The position numbers and the translations under genes are program-made. The notes beneath the pieces are model-generated. The model ran no database searches. It was not told the origin of the DNA and saw only the letters and a program-made list of their open reading frames with translations. A DNA stretch of 64,000 nt, taken from assembly GCA_021648145.1 (NCBI GenBank), contig JAKITI010000003.1, forward strand, positions 1-64,000. Direction: 5' to 3'. This stretch comes from Gammaproteobacteria bacterium (GTDB lineage: Bacteria > Pseudomonadota > Gammaproteobacteria > JAADGQ01). The stretch's first letter is position 1. Every line of letters begins with the position of its first letter. Shown piece by piece: positions 63,870 through 64,000 of the stretch.

Positions 63870-64000
63870 CTAGAACTTCAAGGTATAGCGGGCATAGAGG
63901 TCACGGTCGACCCGCTTTTCAGATTTATCAGTACGTTGTTTGATATCGGTGCGATAGCGCAACCGTACTTCAATGCGCTGTCGCTTATCCAGATTCCAGC
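63870..64000 (-). CDS. C-terminal end of an outer-membrane beta-barrel protein (partial)
   Basis: On the minus strand an open frame enters from the right edge and ends with TAG at 63872-63870. The last 43 or so residues are strand-like and include LDKRQRIEVRLRYRTDIKQR and a final strand LYARYTLKF. The terminal Phe is the outer-membrane assembly signal. The rest of the gene is outside the window and the family is unknown. Confidence 0.6.
   Translation of the reverse strand, partial: WNLDKRQRIEVRLRYRTDIKQRTDKSEKRVDRDLYARYTLKF

Noticed and set aside
1-64000. tRNA, rRNA, CRISPR arrays, prophage or insertion sequences
   Set aside because: No tRNA T-loop context outside coding genes, no rRNA-like stretch, no regular direct-repeat array, and no transposase, integrase or phage structural gene was recognised.

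Overview
The window reads as chromosomal DNA of a motile, Gram-negative gammaproteobacterium of moderate to low GC. This rests on the complete dcw cell-wall/division cluster followed by lpxC, dciA and secA, on the rlmN-pilW-rodZ-ispG block, on outer-membrane porins, on a FleQ-type polar-flagellum regulator, and on a meso-DAP-type MurE. I cannot name the species. All identifications were made by reading the sequence and recalling families; no database search was run.

Layout. 1-4.3 kb: the start of an exported protein, a decayed response-regulator receiver gene, an intact REC-PAS-GGDEF-EAL protein, and purEK. 4.4-12.6 kb: housekeeping genes (class II aldolase and YjbQ on the minus strand, then a flavoprotein, epmB, ndk, rlmN, pilW, rodZ, ispG and a DUF1249 gene), ending in a clear terminator. 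12.9-31.7 kb: mraZ-rsmH-ftsL-ftsI-murE-murF-mraY-murD-ftsW-murG-murC-murB-ddl-ftsQ-ftsA-ftsZ-lpxC, nearly all joined by 1-4 base start/stop overlaps and preceded by a 10-bp-periodic MraZ operator. 31.7-37.6 kb: dciA, secA, argJ, an unusual ZapG-like/globin fusion, and folA. 37.8-51.3 kb: a flagellar block (fliC, flaG, fliD, fliS, a fliT-like gene, an atypical PilZ gene, fleQ, a PAS-type sigma-54 activator, fliEFGHIJ) with sigma-28, sigma-54 and FleQ-type sites. 51.4-51.9 kb: a RHH/RelE-type toxin-antitoxin pair. 52.0-60.5 kb: an island for sensing and handling NO, O2 or N-oxides: a chemoreceptor with a c-type haem motif, a bacteriohemerythrin, a truncated haemoglobin with its probable reductase, an HPP-CBS membrane protein, a minimal chemoreceptor beside a NIT-like membrane protein without an output domain, and NnrS. 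60.6-64 kb: an orphan ParA, two divergent porins, and the end of another outer-membrane barrel.

How the parts fit. The flagellar block and the two chemoreceptors are probably one behavioural system: the first receptor carries a sigma-28-like promoter, as fliC does. The receptor neighbours are haem or di-iron proteins, and a near-consensus NsrR-type operator lies between the divergent hemerythrin and haemoglobin genes. This suggests one locus that both detoxifies NO/O2 and swims in response to them.

The most unusual items are: (1) a ZapG/YhcB (DUF1043) membrane coiled coil fused to a truncated-globin domain that appears to have lost the proximal histidine; (2) a possible split chemoreceptor made of a minimal MCP and a separate NIT-type sensor; (3) a flagellar sigma-54 activator in which a FleS-like PAS sits directly on a FleR-like AAA+ domain with no kinase; and (4) a palindromic repeat family, one half-copy of which supplies the stop codon of the class II aldolase gene.
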